Shown here: in pieces, positions 34,191 to 42,186 of the stretch | Layout of the letters: every line of letters starts with the position of its first letter | How positions within the stretch are numbered: position 1 is the stretch's first letter | Origin: an uncultured Collinsella sp. | GTDB taxonomy: Bacteria > Actinomycetota > Coriobacteriia > Coriobacteriales > Coriobacteriaceae | Assembly (NCBI GenBank): GCA_905208975.1 | Contig: CAJLRE010000007.1 | Span: 1 to 53,217, forward strand | Direction: 5' to 3' | Length of the DNA stretch: 53,217 nucleotides | The notes under the pieces: generated by a model | Seen by the model: the letters and a program-made list of their open reading frames with translations, nothing else | What the model was told of the DNA's origin: nothing | Databases searched by the model: none | Made by a program: the position numbers and the translations under genes

Positions 34191-35018
34191 ATGTGGATCC
34201 TCAAGAAGATCAACAACAACTGCGCGCTTGCCCGCGATGACGACGGGCAGGACCTTGTTGTCTTTGGCAAGGGCATCGCCTACCGCAGGCCCCCTTATGA
34301 GCTTAAGGACCTTTCGATCGTCGAGCGCACGTTCTACGGCGTGGGCGGGGCGTCGGTTGCCGCGCTCAAGGATATTCCGTCCGATGTGCTGCTGCTTGCG
34401 GCCGATATCGTCGATTACGCGAGCGCCAAGCTCGACACGGAGTTCAACCCCAACGCGCCCGTGACGCTCGCCGACCATATCAATTTTGCCTGCCAGCGCG
34501 TGAGCCAGGGCGTGGTGATCGAGACGCCGCTTTCGTTTGACGTGATGCGTCTGTATCCGCGCGAGGTCGCCGTCGCCCGCCGTGCGCTCACGCTCGCAAA
34601 GAGCCGCCTGGGGGTTGCGCTTCCCGAGGCCGAGGTCACCAACATTGCTCTGCACCTGATCGACGGCGAGTCCGAGCAGAGCAACATGGAGGCTACGATC
34701 GAGGCGACGCGCGTGCTTGAGGACCTGACAGAGATCGTGGTGCGGCACATCGGAGCTCTCGATACCTCGTCTTTTACCTATGCGCGCTTTGCGATGCATG
34801 TGAGATTTTTGCTCGACCGTATCAAGCTGGGGGAGGACGCGGATGCCGGCTTTGGAACGATGCTTCCCGTTATGAAGGAGACGTATCCGGAGTCGTATGC
34901 CTGTACGGCAGATATTCTCGCCTACTTTATTTCCGAGCACGGCTGGGAATGCAGCGAGAACGAGACGCTCTACCTGCTGATGCATGTTCAGCGACTTAAG
35001 GCGAGTATCGAAGGATAA
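34191..35018 (+). CDS. BglG/LicT-family transcription antiterminator, copy 2
   Basis: A 275-residue antiterminator. The RNA-binding domain (about 1-58) reads MWILKKINNNCALARDDDG and LVVFGKGIAY. PRD1 includes ADHINFACQRV and PRD2 includes YARFAMHVRFLLDRI. It is last in the operon that begins with the PTS gene, and should bind the RAT at 28058-28087, giving positive feedback when glycoside is taken up. AAAGGAAGGATAGG precedes the ATG. It is clearly diverged from copy 1, so cross-talk need not occur. Confidence 0.92.
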   Translation: MWILKKINNNCALARDDDGQDLVVFGKGIAYRRPPYELKDLSIVERTFYGVGGASVAALKDIPSDVLLLAADIVDYASAKLDTEFNPNAPVTLADHINFACQRVSQGVVIETPLSFDVMRLYPREVAVARRALTLAKSRLGVALPEAEVTNIALHLIDGESEQSNMEATIEATRVLEDLTEIVVRHIGALDTSSFTYARFAMHVRFLLDRIKLGEDADAGFGTMLPVMKETYPESYACTADILAYFISEHGWECSENETLYLLMHVQRLKASIEG

Positions 35019-35039
35019 GGTCGTTTTATTTGGATGGGC

Positions 35040-35066
35040 CCCTCCCGGAAGGGACCCGGAGGGTGG
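35040..35066 (+). terminator. Weak hairpin after antiterminator gene 2
   Basis: CCCTCC pairs with GGAGGG in the stretch 35042-35066; no T tract follows directly. The rest of the gap to 35156 shows nothing clear. Confidence 0.3.
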
Positions 35067-35156
35067 CTAGGGTGGAATAAAAGGGGCTTTTTTGCTTTAA
35101 ACGATCGAGGGTGCAGCCTTGGCAAGGGGTCGGCGGAGGGCTTTGGGCGCTATGAG

Positions 35157-36362
35157 TTACTCCAGGAGCCAGTCGATCACGTTGCGCTTGCGGACTCCTT
35201 CGTAGTTCGCGTCCGCAAACAGCGTGTCGAGCGTAAGAAGCGTCTTGGGGTAGTTGTCTCGGACTTTCTTAAAGGGGGCCAACTCTCGATTGAGGGTAGT
35301 TTCGTCGAGCGTTGTGGCTGAAACCTGAAAATAGGCTGTCTCGTCTGACTTTAGGGCAACAAAATCGATTTCCCCGCCGTCGATATCGCCCACGTAGACG
35401 TCGTATCCACGGCGTAGGAGCTCGAGATAAACAACATTTTCGAGGATATGACCGATATCGCTGCTTTGGGTTTTGACGAGAGCACCTCTAAGTCCAAGGT
35501 CAACGGCGTAGTATTTGCCGTTTGTTGAAAGAAGCTGCCGACCGCGCACGTTATAGCGCGGAGCAAAGTACAGCACAAGGCTGTCTGTTAAGCCTTTGAG
35601 GTATTTGGCTACGGTTTTCTGGTCGGTTTTGTTGCCGTTGGACGAGAGCGTGTCGGAGATTTTTTTAATCGAGATCCGGTTTCCAATGCTATGGAGTAGG
35701 AACTTGGTGATATCGCGCAGGGTCGGGACGTCCGAGACCTTCAGGCGTTCGATAACGTCGCGTATGACGATGGTATCGTAGAGGCTCATAAGATAATCGC
35801 GCGCCTGGGGTCCCTGAATACCCGTCTCGGCGATAAAGGGAAAAGAGCCCCGGGTGATGTACTCGTCAAACAACTGCGCGGGAGCCTTTCCGTCATTGGT
35901 TTTTGCCGAGCAAAACTCTTTAAAGGATAGGGGCAGCATCTTGAGCTCTACGTAGCGGCCGGAGAGCAAAGTTGCCAGCTCGCTCGAGAGCAGATAAGCG
36001 TTGGAACCGGTTATGTAGAGGTCGACATTGTCCTTGATAAAAAGACTGTCGACGGCTTTTTCGAAATGCTCGACGTGCTGTATCTCGTCCAGAAAAACGT
36101 AGTTCATCTTATCGGGGACGAGTCTGGCGGAAATGTAGTCGTAGAGTGCTCTATACGACGTAAGCGACTCGAACTCCAGGTCTTCAAAGTTGAGGGATAT
36201 AACCTGGTCGCCTGTGATTCCATGATCGCGCAGGTAGCTACGGTAGATTTCGAATAGCTTTGATTTGCCGGACCTTCGCACGCCCGAAACGACCTTGATG
36301 ACGTGCGAGTCTTTCCACGAAATGAGCCAGTCGAGGTACTGTTTGCGATCAATCAGATTCAT
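35157..36362 (-). CDS. AAA ATPase with DUF4143 domain
   Basis: A 401-residue protein of the AAA_14/DUF4143 family, common in gut bacteria and of unknown function. Walker A is GVRRSGKS at 27-34. Walker B is in MNYVFLDEIQHVEHFEKAV, and the sensor is in DLYITGSNAYLLSSELA. The C-terminal half contains the DUF4143 restriction-nuclease-like fold with GHILENVVYLELLRRGYDVYVG and GEIDFVA. AAGAAAGGGG precedes the ATG at 36362. The upstream stretch 36380-36480 is very AT-rich compared with neighbours, which may indicate acquisition. It is not obviously linked to the sugar genes. Confidence 0.88.
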   Translation of the reverse strand: MNLIDRKQYLDWLISWKDSHVIKVVSGVRRSGKSKLFEIYRSYLRDHGITGDQVISLNFEDLEFESLTSYRALYDYISARLVPDKMNYVFLDEIQHVEHFEKAVDSLFIKDNVDLYITGSNAYLLSSELATLLSGRYVELKMLPLSFKEFCSAKTNDGKAPAQLFDEYITRGSFPFIAETGIQGPQARDYLMSLYDTIVIRDVIERLKVSDVPTLRDITKFLLHSIGNRISIKKISDTLSSNGNKTDQKTVAKYLKGLTDSLVLYFAPRYNVRGRQLLSTNGKYYAVDLGLRGALVKTQSSDIGHILENVVYLELLRRGYDVYVGDIDGGEIDFVALKSDETAYFQVSATTLDETTLNRELAPFKKVRDNYPKTLLTLDTLFADANYEGVRKRNVIDWLLE

Positions 36363-36538
36363 GAAACCCCTTTCTTGGCGAGAAAAAACTGGAGCAAAAT
36401 CAATACTTATAGGAAATATCTAAAAATATGGAATTGAGTCTATTTTAACAAAAAAGTTAATGAAAAATGGATTACATTCCGTAAATATCCGTAGCCGCAG
36501 GTCCGGCTAAACGGGGAGGGCACATGGGGCCAGTAAAA

Positions 36539-36578
36539 AACGCCGCAGCGGGCCTGTTTCCGTTGCGGCGTTTTTTTG
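36539..36578 (-). terminator. Terminator of lacI
   Basis: ACGCCGCAACGG and CGCTGCGGCG pair with A and T runs on both sides (AAAAAACGCC ... GGCGTTTTTTT), so it works in both directions. It ends next to the lacI stop. Confidence 0.85.
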
Positions 36579-37712
36579 TCACAAGTAGGCGCCTAGGTTG
36601 ATGTCGGTTGTTGGGACCATGGGTTGGCCCGTCGGGTGCGGCTTGGCATTTTGGGTGCTTACGCGCTCGAGCAAGAAGGGACGCACGAGCTCCTGACGGT
36701 TAATGTCCTCGCTGGCCGTGACCGTGGTGACGGTGCGCGCGGCGGAGCCGATGCGGACTCGTTTGGTCTTGGCGGCAGGTTTATCCTCGATTTGCTCTAT
36801 GAGCAATTGAACGCCCTTGCGGCCAATCTCGTAGCCCGGGGGCGCTACCGTAGTGAGCGGGACCGATCCGCTCCATGCAAGGGGGTTGCCGTCGCAGCCG
36901 GCCACGCGGACCTGCTCAGGGACGGAGATGCCTTTGTCGGTCAGCGCTGCGATAACGCCCGAGGCCAATACGTCGGTCAGGCCGATGACAAAATCGGGGC
37001 GCTTGTCATCAGGGCGCTCGGCAAGCTGGGCACCGATGCTGTAGCCGTCGGCAGCGGTATTCCATTCGCCGGCGTCGATGACTTCGATCTTGATATCGGG
37101 ATGCAGGGCGAGGGCCTTGTGGATGCCAAGTACGCGCAAGGTGAGCTGCATAAATGCCGCTCTGCCCACAACGGTGATATGGCGTGCGCCACGGGCAACG
37201 GCGAGCTCGGCGATAATGCGGCCTTGTGCCTCGTTGTCGGCAGCCACGTAATAACCGGGCTCGGAGCAGTGGATGTCCAGATGGACGATCGGCACGGGCA
37301 TCTTGGCCATGGCGGGGTGCCAGTCGGGGGACGCCATGGGCTGAACCATGACGCCGGACATCTGCGTGCCCATAAAATAGCGCAGGTAATGATCCTCGAG
37401 AATGTCGTCGTTATCGGCATTGGCGATGAGCAAGTCATAGCCGTGCTTGCGTGCCTCGTTGTGGGCACCGCTGGCAATCTGGAGCGAAAAGCCGTGGTCG
37501 AGACGGGGGAGGACAAGGCCAAAGGACTTAGTGGTGCCGCCGGCCAGCTGGCGAGCGCTTTGGTTGGGCAGGTAGCCAAGGCGATTGATGGTCTCGTTGA
37601 TGAGCTTGAGGGTCTCGGGGCGCAGCTTTTCGGGGTGGTTGAGCGCGTTGGATACCGTGCCCAGCGAGACCCCCGCCTCGCGCGCGACGTCGCTGATTTT
37701 TACCTTTGCCAT
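36579..37712 (-). CDS. LacI-family transcriptional repressor, probable regulator of the rhamnose genes
   Basis: A 377-residue LacI/GalR protein. The helix-turn-helix is KISDVAREAGVSLGTVSNAL followed by the hinge region NQSARQLA. The periplasmic-binding-type effector domain runs from about 60 to 340, with SGVMVQPMA and VAGCDGNPLAW. The ATG at 37712 follows AAAGGGGCC on its strand. TTGATGCGTTTCAA overlaps its own promoter region, indicating autoregulation. The same operator type precedes rhaB and the rhamnosidase operon, so the effector may be rhamnose, rhamnulose or its phosphate (inference). A decayed relative lies at 17632-17870. Confidence 0.92.
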   Translation of the reverse strand: MAKVKISDVAREAGVSLGTVSNALNHPEKLRPETLKLINETINRLGYLPNQSARQLAGGTTKSFGLVLPRLDHGFSLQIASGAHNEARKHGYDLLIANADNDDILEDHYLRYFMGTQMSGVMVQPMASPDWHPAMAKMPVPIVHLDIHCSEPGYYVAADNEAQGRIIAELAVARGARHITVVGRAAFMQLTLRVLGIHKALALHPDIKIEVIDAGEWNTAADGYSIGAQLAERPDDKRPDFVIGLTDVLASGVIAALTDKGISVPEQVRVAGCDGNPLAWSGSVPLTTVAPPGYEIGRKGVQLLIEQIEDKPAAKTKRVRIGSAARTVTTVTASEDINRQELVRPFLLERVSTQNAKPHPTGQPMVPTTDINLGAYL

Positions 37713-37722
37713 AGCGGCCCCT

Positions 37723-37736
37723 TTGATGCGTTTCAA
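37723..37736. promoter_or_regulatory. LacI-type operator before lacI
   Basis: TTGATGCGTTTCAA has 12 of 14 bases in dyad symmetry and sits 11 bases before the lacI start. Confidence 0.7.
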
Positions 37737-37778
37737 GTACAAGGCAGATTGTAGCATCGCCCACCCCTAGGGTGTCAA

Positions 37779-37830
37779 AACCTGCCAATTAGGGACAGGT
37801 TTATTTTGGTAGGTTTTATCTGGGCAAACG
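37779..37830 (-). repeat. Repeat type B, copy 4 (inverted)
   Basis: AACCTGCCAATTAGGGACAG, then GTTTATTTTGGTAGGTT (hairpin 37779-37815), then the conserved flank TTATCTGGGCAAACG. It lies upstream of lacI in the opposite orientation to the other copies. Confidence 0.88.
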
Positions 37831-37835
37831 CTGGA

Positions 37836-37882
37836 GCCCAAACCACCACAAAGGTGCCTGTCCCCATCGTGGTGGTTTGGGC
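37836..37882. repeat. Hairpin type C with CTGTCCCC loop
   Basis: GCCCAAACCACCAC and GTGGTGGTTTGGGC form a perfect 14-bp stem around a 19-base loop AAAGGTGCCTGTCCCCATC. It follows type B copy 4 by five bases. Confidence 0.85.
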
Positions 37883-37894
37883 ATGTGTGCATCG

Positions 37895-37920
37895 AGTGGT
37901 ATCTAAGTTGAGATACCACT
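37895..37920. promoter_or_regulatory. 26-base dyad upstream of glmS
   Basis: AGTGGTATCT and AGATACCACT are perfect 10-base arms around AAGTTG. An imperfect related dyad CTGGTATATCAG follows at 37922. The half site resembles HutC/NagR-type GntR operators. The gap 37713-38029 holds no gene and no recognisable glmS ribozyme. Confidence 0.5.
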
Positions 37921-38029
37921 TCTGGTATATCAGCTTGCGCTTGCGTGAGTACAATACTCGAACGTTATACGTCTCAGCGCCCCCTGTGCGTGGACGTCTT
38001 GCAGTCACGCGAACGAAGGGATTTATCCT

Positions 38030-39877
38030 ATGTGCGGAATTGTCGGCTACACCGGCTCTGATATTGCAAAGAACATACTGGTCACAGGCCTTAAGCGCAT
38101 GGAGTATCGCGGCTATGACTCCTCGGGCGTTGCGCTCGAGGTGGGTGAGGGCGCCGCGGCGCACCTCGACGTCATCCGCCGCGTGGGCAAGGTCGCGGGC
38201 CTAGAGAGCGAGCTTTCCAACATCGACAGTGACGCTACCTGCGGTATCGGCCACACCCGTTGGGCCACCCACGGCAAGCCCTCCGTCGTTAACGCCCATC
38301 CCCACACCAGCTGCGACGGTCGTATCGCCATCGTCCACAACGGCATCATCGAGAACTTCGCCGAGCTGCGCGAAGAGCTGGAGGGCCGCGGCCACCACTT
38401 TAAGAGCGAGACCGATACCGAGGTCTTCGCGCATCTGATCGAAGAGGCCTATGCCGAGACGCACGACCTGATGGCCTCCGTGCGCGAGGCTTGCACCCAC
38501 GTGGTCGGTGCCTATGGTCTGGCCGCCGTGTGCGCTGACGAGCCCGGCGTGATCGCCGTGGCCCGCAAGGATTCCCCGATCGTAGTCGGCGTGGGCGAAA
38601 CCGGCTCCTATGTCGCCTCCGATGTCATCGCGCTCATCGACGCCACCCGCGATGTCGTGGTGCTCGAGGACGGTCAGTTTGCCAAGCTCACGCCCGCAGG
38701 CGTCGAGTACACCGACGAGGTCGGCAACGTTATCGAGCCCAAGGTCACCCACATCGACTGGGACCTGGACATGGCAGAAAAGGGCGGTTATCCCGACTTT
38801 ATGCTCAAGGAAATCCACGAGCAGCCGCGCGTCGTGCGCGACACGCTGGTCGGTCGTATGACGCCGGCCGGCGAGCTCGACATCGACGAGCTGGGCCTTT
38901 CGCTCGAGGAACTCAACGACATCGACCGCGTCTACGTGATCGCTTGCGGAACCAGCTATCACGCTGGCCTCATTGCCAAGAATCTCATTGAGGGCTGGGC
39001 TCGCATCCCCACCGAGGTGGAGGCGGCCAGCGAGTTCCGTTATCGCAACCCCATCATTACGCCGACGACGCTTGTCGTTGCCGTGTCCCAGTCGGGCGAG
39101 ACGGCCGATACCCTTGCCGCCATTCGCGACGCGCGCATCAAGGGTGCCAAGGTCTTCGGCATCACCAACGTGGTGGGCAGCCCCGTGGCGCGTGAGAGCG
39201 ACGGCGTCATCTACACCAAGGCCAACAAGGAGATCGCGGTCGCCTCGACCAAGAGCTTCATCGGCCAGGTCGTGAGCCTGACGCTGCTGGCTCTGCTGCT
39301 AGCGCAGGTCAAGTACCGCCTGACCACCAAGCAGGCGCGCATGCTGTTCCGCGAGCTTTCCGATACGGCCGAGCAGATCCAGTGGATTTTGGATACCCAG
39401 ACCGAGGCCGTGCATGAGGCCGCCCTGCTGTGCAAGGACGCGCAGTCCGCACTGTTCGTGGGTCGCGGCATGGGTGCCGCTATTTCCTACGAGGGCGCGC
39501 TCAAGCTCAAAGAGGTCAGCTACCTGCACGCCGAGGCCTACGCCGCCGGCGAGATGAAGCACGGTCCCATCGCACTGATCGATCCGGGCTTCCCTGTCAT
39601 CGCCGTGGCCACCAAGAGCGCCACCTACGACAAGACCGTGTCGAACCTTATGGAGTGCAAGGCGCGCGGCGCCAAGGTCATCGTCGTTGCCACTGAGGGC
39701 GACGAGGAGATCAACAAGATCGCCGACTGCATCATCCGCGTGCCGGCAGTCCGCGACGTGTTCAGCCCCATCACGGCGAGCGTCCCGCTGCAGTTGCTCG
39801 CCCGCGAGGTGGCCATCCTGCGCGGTTGCGACGTTGACCAACCTCGCAACCTGGCGAAAAGCGTCACGGTCGAATAA
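38030..39877 (+). CDS. glmS: Glutamine-fructose-6-phosphate aminotransferase (isomerizing)
   Basis: Makes glucosamine-6-phosphate from fructose-6-phosphate and glutamine, the first step toward UDP-GlcNAc for cell wall. The 615-residue protein has an N-terminal glutaminase starting MCGIVGYTGS, with nucleophile Cys2, and GHTRWATHGKPS. Two SIS sugar-isomerase domains follow, with ACGTSYHAGLIAKN, VSQSGETADTLAA and, at the C-terminus, DQPRNLAKSVTVE. It is monocistronic, with a strong terminator. Confidence 0.97.
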   Translation: MCGIVGYTGSDIAKNILVTGLKRMEYRGYDSSGVALEVGEGAAAHLDVIRRVGKVAGLESELSNIDSDATCGIGHTRWATHGKPSVVNAHPHTSCDGRIAIVHNGIIENFAELREELEGRGHHFKSETDTEVFAHLIEEAYAETHDLMASVREACTHVVGAYGLAAVCADEPGVIAVARKDSPIVVGVGETGSYVASDVIALIDATRDVVVLEDGQFAKLTPAGVEYTDEVGNVIEPKVTHIDWDLDMAEKGGYPDFMLKEIHEQPRVVRDTLVGRMTPAGELDIDELGLSLEELNDIDRVYVIACGTSYHAGLIAKNLIEGWARIPTEVEAASEFRYRNPIITPTTLVVAVSQSGETADTLAAIRDARIKGAKVFGITNVVGSPVARESDGVIYTKANKEIAVASTKSFIGQVVSLTLLALLLAQVKYRLTTKQARMLFRELSDTAEQIQWILDTQTEAVHEAALLCKDAQSALFVGRGMGAAISYEGALKLKEVSYLHAEAYAAGEMKHGPIALIDPGFPVIAVATKSATYDKTVSNLMECKARGAKVIVVATEGDEEINKIADCIIRVPAVRDVFSPITASVPLQLLAREVAILRGCDVDQPRNLAKSVTVE

Positions 39878-39903
39878 TTGTTGTTCCGCCGTTCTAGTGA
39901 CCG

Positions 39904-39936
39904 AGGCCCGGCTCCGTTGCAGCGGAGCCGGGCCTT
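39904..39936 (+). terminator. Terminator of glmS
   Basis: AGGCCCGGCTCCG and CGGAGCCGGGCCT pair around TTGCAG, followed by TGTTG. Confidence 0.85.
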
Positions 39937-39939
39937 GTT

Positions 39940-39993
39940 GCATTTGCCCAGATAAAACCTGCCAAAATAAACCTGTCCCTTTTTGGCAGGTTA
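39940..39993 (+). repeat. Repeat type B, copy 5
   Basis: GCATTTGCCCAGATAAAACC leads into the hairpin at 39957-39992 with loop TAAACCTGTCCC. The right arm overlaps the stop codon of the convergent GntR gene. Confidence 0.9.
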
Positions 39994-40692
39994 GCGGAGC
40001 TTACTGGTCTCGAAGTACTCGGGGAACTGGTCCAGAACCTCGGTTTGGTTGCGGAACATCATGTGCAGGTGCTTGCTGACCAAAAAGCTCGCTTCGATGG
40101 GGTCGCGACCGGCGATAGCGCGGCGAATCTGCTTGTGCTCGTTCACGATGTCCTGATTGTCGAGAACCTGCGTGGCGGCGCGCAGCCAGCGGAAGCGCTC
40201 CAGGTCGGCATTGGTCTCTTCGAGCCACGACCAAACGGTGCTGCGACATGCGATGCTAAAAATCATGTGATGCATGAGGTTGTCGCTCAAAAAGAAGCCG
40301 ATGCGATCCTCTTCGGCCATGGCCTTTTCCTGCAGCACGATGGCGCGGTCGAGCTGCTCGATGCCGGCCGACGTGGCTCGCGCACAGCACTCCACAATCA
40401 CCTGCTTTTCCAGATGTTCGCGGATGTAGCAGGCACTCTCGGCAAGGGTGAGGTTGATGGGTGAGACGTAGGTGCCGCTCTGGGGCACGGTGCGCACCAG
40501 GCCTTCCTGCGCCAAGCGAACCAAAGCCTCGCGCACGGGCGTGCGCCCCATATCCAGGTCGTCGCAAAGTTGCTTGACGCCCAGCTTTTCGCCCGGCTTG
40601 TAGTCCAGGTAGACGATTTTGCGTCGAATGGTGTGGTAGGACTGGTCCTGTAGGCTCGTTTCCTGCTCGCCGACGTGCATCGATTCTTCCAT
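39991..40692 (-). CDS. GntR-family regulator with FCD domain
   Basis: A FadR-subfamily regulator of about 233 residues. The winged helix contains DYKPGEKLGVKQLCDDLDMG and TPVREALVRLAQEGLV. The all-helical FCD ligand domain has the metal-binding pattern with His residues in SDNLMHHMIFS, NEHKQIRRAI and SKHLHMMF. The start at 40692 has GAGG four bases upstream on its strand; an in-frame ATG at 40722 would add ten residues but has no ribosome site. It is divergent from the YeiH-type gene and may control it. The ligand is unknown. Its stop codon lies within a type B repeat. Confidence 0.88.
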   Translation of the reverse strand: MEESMHVGEQETSLQDQSYHTIRRKIVYLDYKPGEKLGVKQLCDDLDMGRTPVREALVRLAQEGLVRTVPQSGTYVSPINLTLAESACYIREHLEKQVIVECCARATSAGIEQLDRAIVLQEKAMAEEDRIGFFLSDNLMHHMIFSIACRSTVWSWLEETNADLERFRWLRAATQVLDNQDIVNEHKQIRRAIAGRDPIEASFLVSKHLHMMFRNQTEVLDQFPEYFETSKLR

Positions 40693-40885
40693 AGCGCCTC
40701 GCAACTGTTCTATCAAACTCATATGTCAGTTGTTAATTATGCCGCGAATCAGCTCTCCGCGGTGGGTAATTCGGCTGTTGCCTGAGAACTATTGCGGCAT
40801 CTTAGTCTGTGTTTGCGCAAGGCTGCGCTCAATGTTGCCGTATCATAAGCCGTCGCAAACGTGAAATAGAAAGAAGGAATCCCAT

Positions 40886-41920
40886 ATGCAACTGGCAAAT
40901 ATCGTACGCGAGCGCTGGAAAGGCGTTTTGTTCTGCCTGATCATCGCCATTCCCGCGACGTTGCTCGGCAAACAAATTGAGGTGGTCGGCGGTCCGGTAT
41001 TCGCCATCCTCTTTGGCATGGTCCTGGCGCTCGTCTTTCCCAAGAATCGTCGCGAACAGCTCGCCGCCGGCGTCACCTATACGTCTAAAAAAGTCTTGCA
41101 GTACGCGGTAATCCTGCTTGGCTTTGGCATGAACCTCTCGCAGATTCTGTCCAAGGGCGCCCAGTCGCTGCCGATTATCGTGGCGACAATCTCGACTTCG
41201 CTTGTCATTGCCTTTGTGCTCTGCCGCGTTATGAACGTGCCGAGTAAGATCGCGACGCTTGTGGGTGTGGGCTCGTCGATTTGCGGCGGTTCTGCCATCG
41301 CCGCGACCGCGCCCGTCATCGATGCCGACGATCGCGAGATTGCCCAGGCCATTTCGGTCATCTTCCTGTTTAACGTTATCGCGGCGCTCGTGTTTCCGAC
41401 GCTCGGCGGTATGCTCGGGCTGACAGACGAGGGCTTTGGCCTGTTTGCCGGCACCGCCATCAACGACACCTCGTCCGTAACGGCTGCGGCGAGCGCCTGG
41501 GACAGCATGCATCCCGGCGCCAATGTGCTCGAGAGCGCCACGGTGGTCAAGCTCACCAGAACGCTGGCCATTATCCCCATCACGCTGGTTCTCGCATGCT
41601 GGCAGATGCATCTGGCGCGCAAGGCCGGCGGCGACGCCAAAAGCACGTTCTCGCTTAAACGCGCGTTTCCCATGTTTGTGCTGTTCTTTGTGCTGGCGAG
41701 CGTAATCACCACGGTGCTTCAGCTTCCCGCGCCCTTTACGGCGCCCATCAAGGAGCTTTCGAAGTTCTTTATTGTGATGGCCATGGCGGCTATTGGTTTT
41801 AATACCGATATCGTCGAGCTGGTCAAAAAGGGCGGCAAGCCCATCGCGCTGGGCTTTTGCTGCTGGATTGGCATTGCGTGCATGAGTTTGGGGATGCAGC
41901 ACGTGCTGGGAATCTGGTAG
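40886..41920 (+). CDS. YeiH/UPF0324 family membrane protein, putative sulfate exporter
   Basis: A 344-residue integral membrane protein with about ten hydrophobic segments. Family motifs are VLLGFGMNLSQI, VGVGSSICGGSAIAATAPVI and LFAGTAINDTSSVTAAA. Members have been linked to export of sulfate from sulfonate or taurine breakdown, but few are characterised. AGAAGGAATCCC precedes the ATG. The divergent GntR regulator is a likely controller. No sulfonate genes are nearby. Confidence 0.88.
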   Translation: MQLANIVRERWKGVLFCLIIAIPATLLGKQIEVVGGPVFAILFGMVLALVFPKNRREQLAAGVTYTSKKVLQYAVILLGFGMNLSQILSKGAQSLPIIVATISTSLVIAFVLCRVMNVPSKIATLVGVGSSICGGSAIAATAPVIDADDREIAQAISVIFLFNVIAALVFPTLGGMLGLTDEGFGLFAGTAINDTSSVTAAASAWDSMHPGANVLESATVVKLTRTLAIIPITLVLACWQMHLARKAGGDAKSTFSLKRAFPMFVLFFVLASVITTVLQLPAPFTAPIKELSKFFIVMAMAAIGFNTDIVELVKKGGKPIALGFCCWIGIACMSLGMQHVLGIW

Positions 41921-41974
41921 AGAAGTAGCTTATTTGCGTGCTGCGTGCCGGTGAGCGCATTCTCACGGTGGAGC

Positions 41975-42033
41975 GATAGGAGCTCTTGCGGGTATGGCTT
42001 GTCCGCAGGTTTATAAGTCCCGAAGAGCTCTTA
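41975..42033 (+). promoter_or_regulatory. Hairpin in the leader before the EBP-like gene
   Basis: GAGCTCTTGCGGG pairs with CCCGAAGAGCTC around a 26-base loop. No T tract follows. The gap 41921-42186 otherwise shows nothing clear. Confidence 0.4.
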
Positions 42034-42186
42034 TCGCCCCGCCAGGATGGCGATGCGGGGCAACACCTATACTCGCAGGACGGCGCTTTCTGCCCTATAG
42101 TGTTTGGTGAGCAATATCGTTCAATTTTGAAACACTCGGTCGTGCGACCGTCGGCGGCTGCACGTCGCCGCGGACAGGGGCAAATT

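Noticed and set aside
35157..36362. The DUF4143 ATPase as part of a defence system
   Set aside because: No toxin, methylase, nuclease operon or other defence gene is adjacent, and the neighbours are sugar regulators.
37930..38029. glmS ribozyme in the glmS leader
   Set aside because: The conserved core expected just before the start codon was not found; only the dyad at 37895 and a plain leader are visible.
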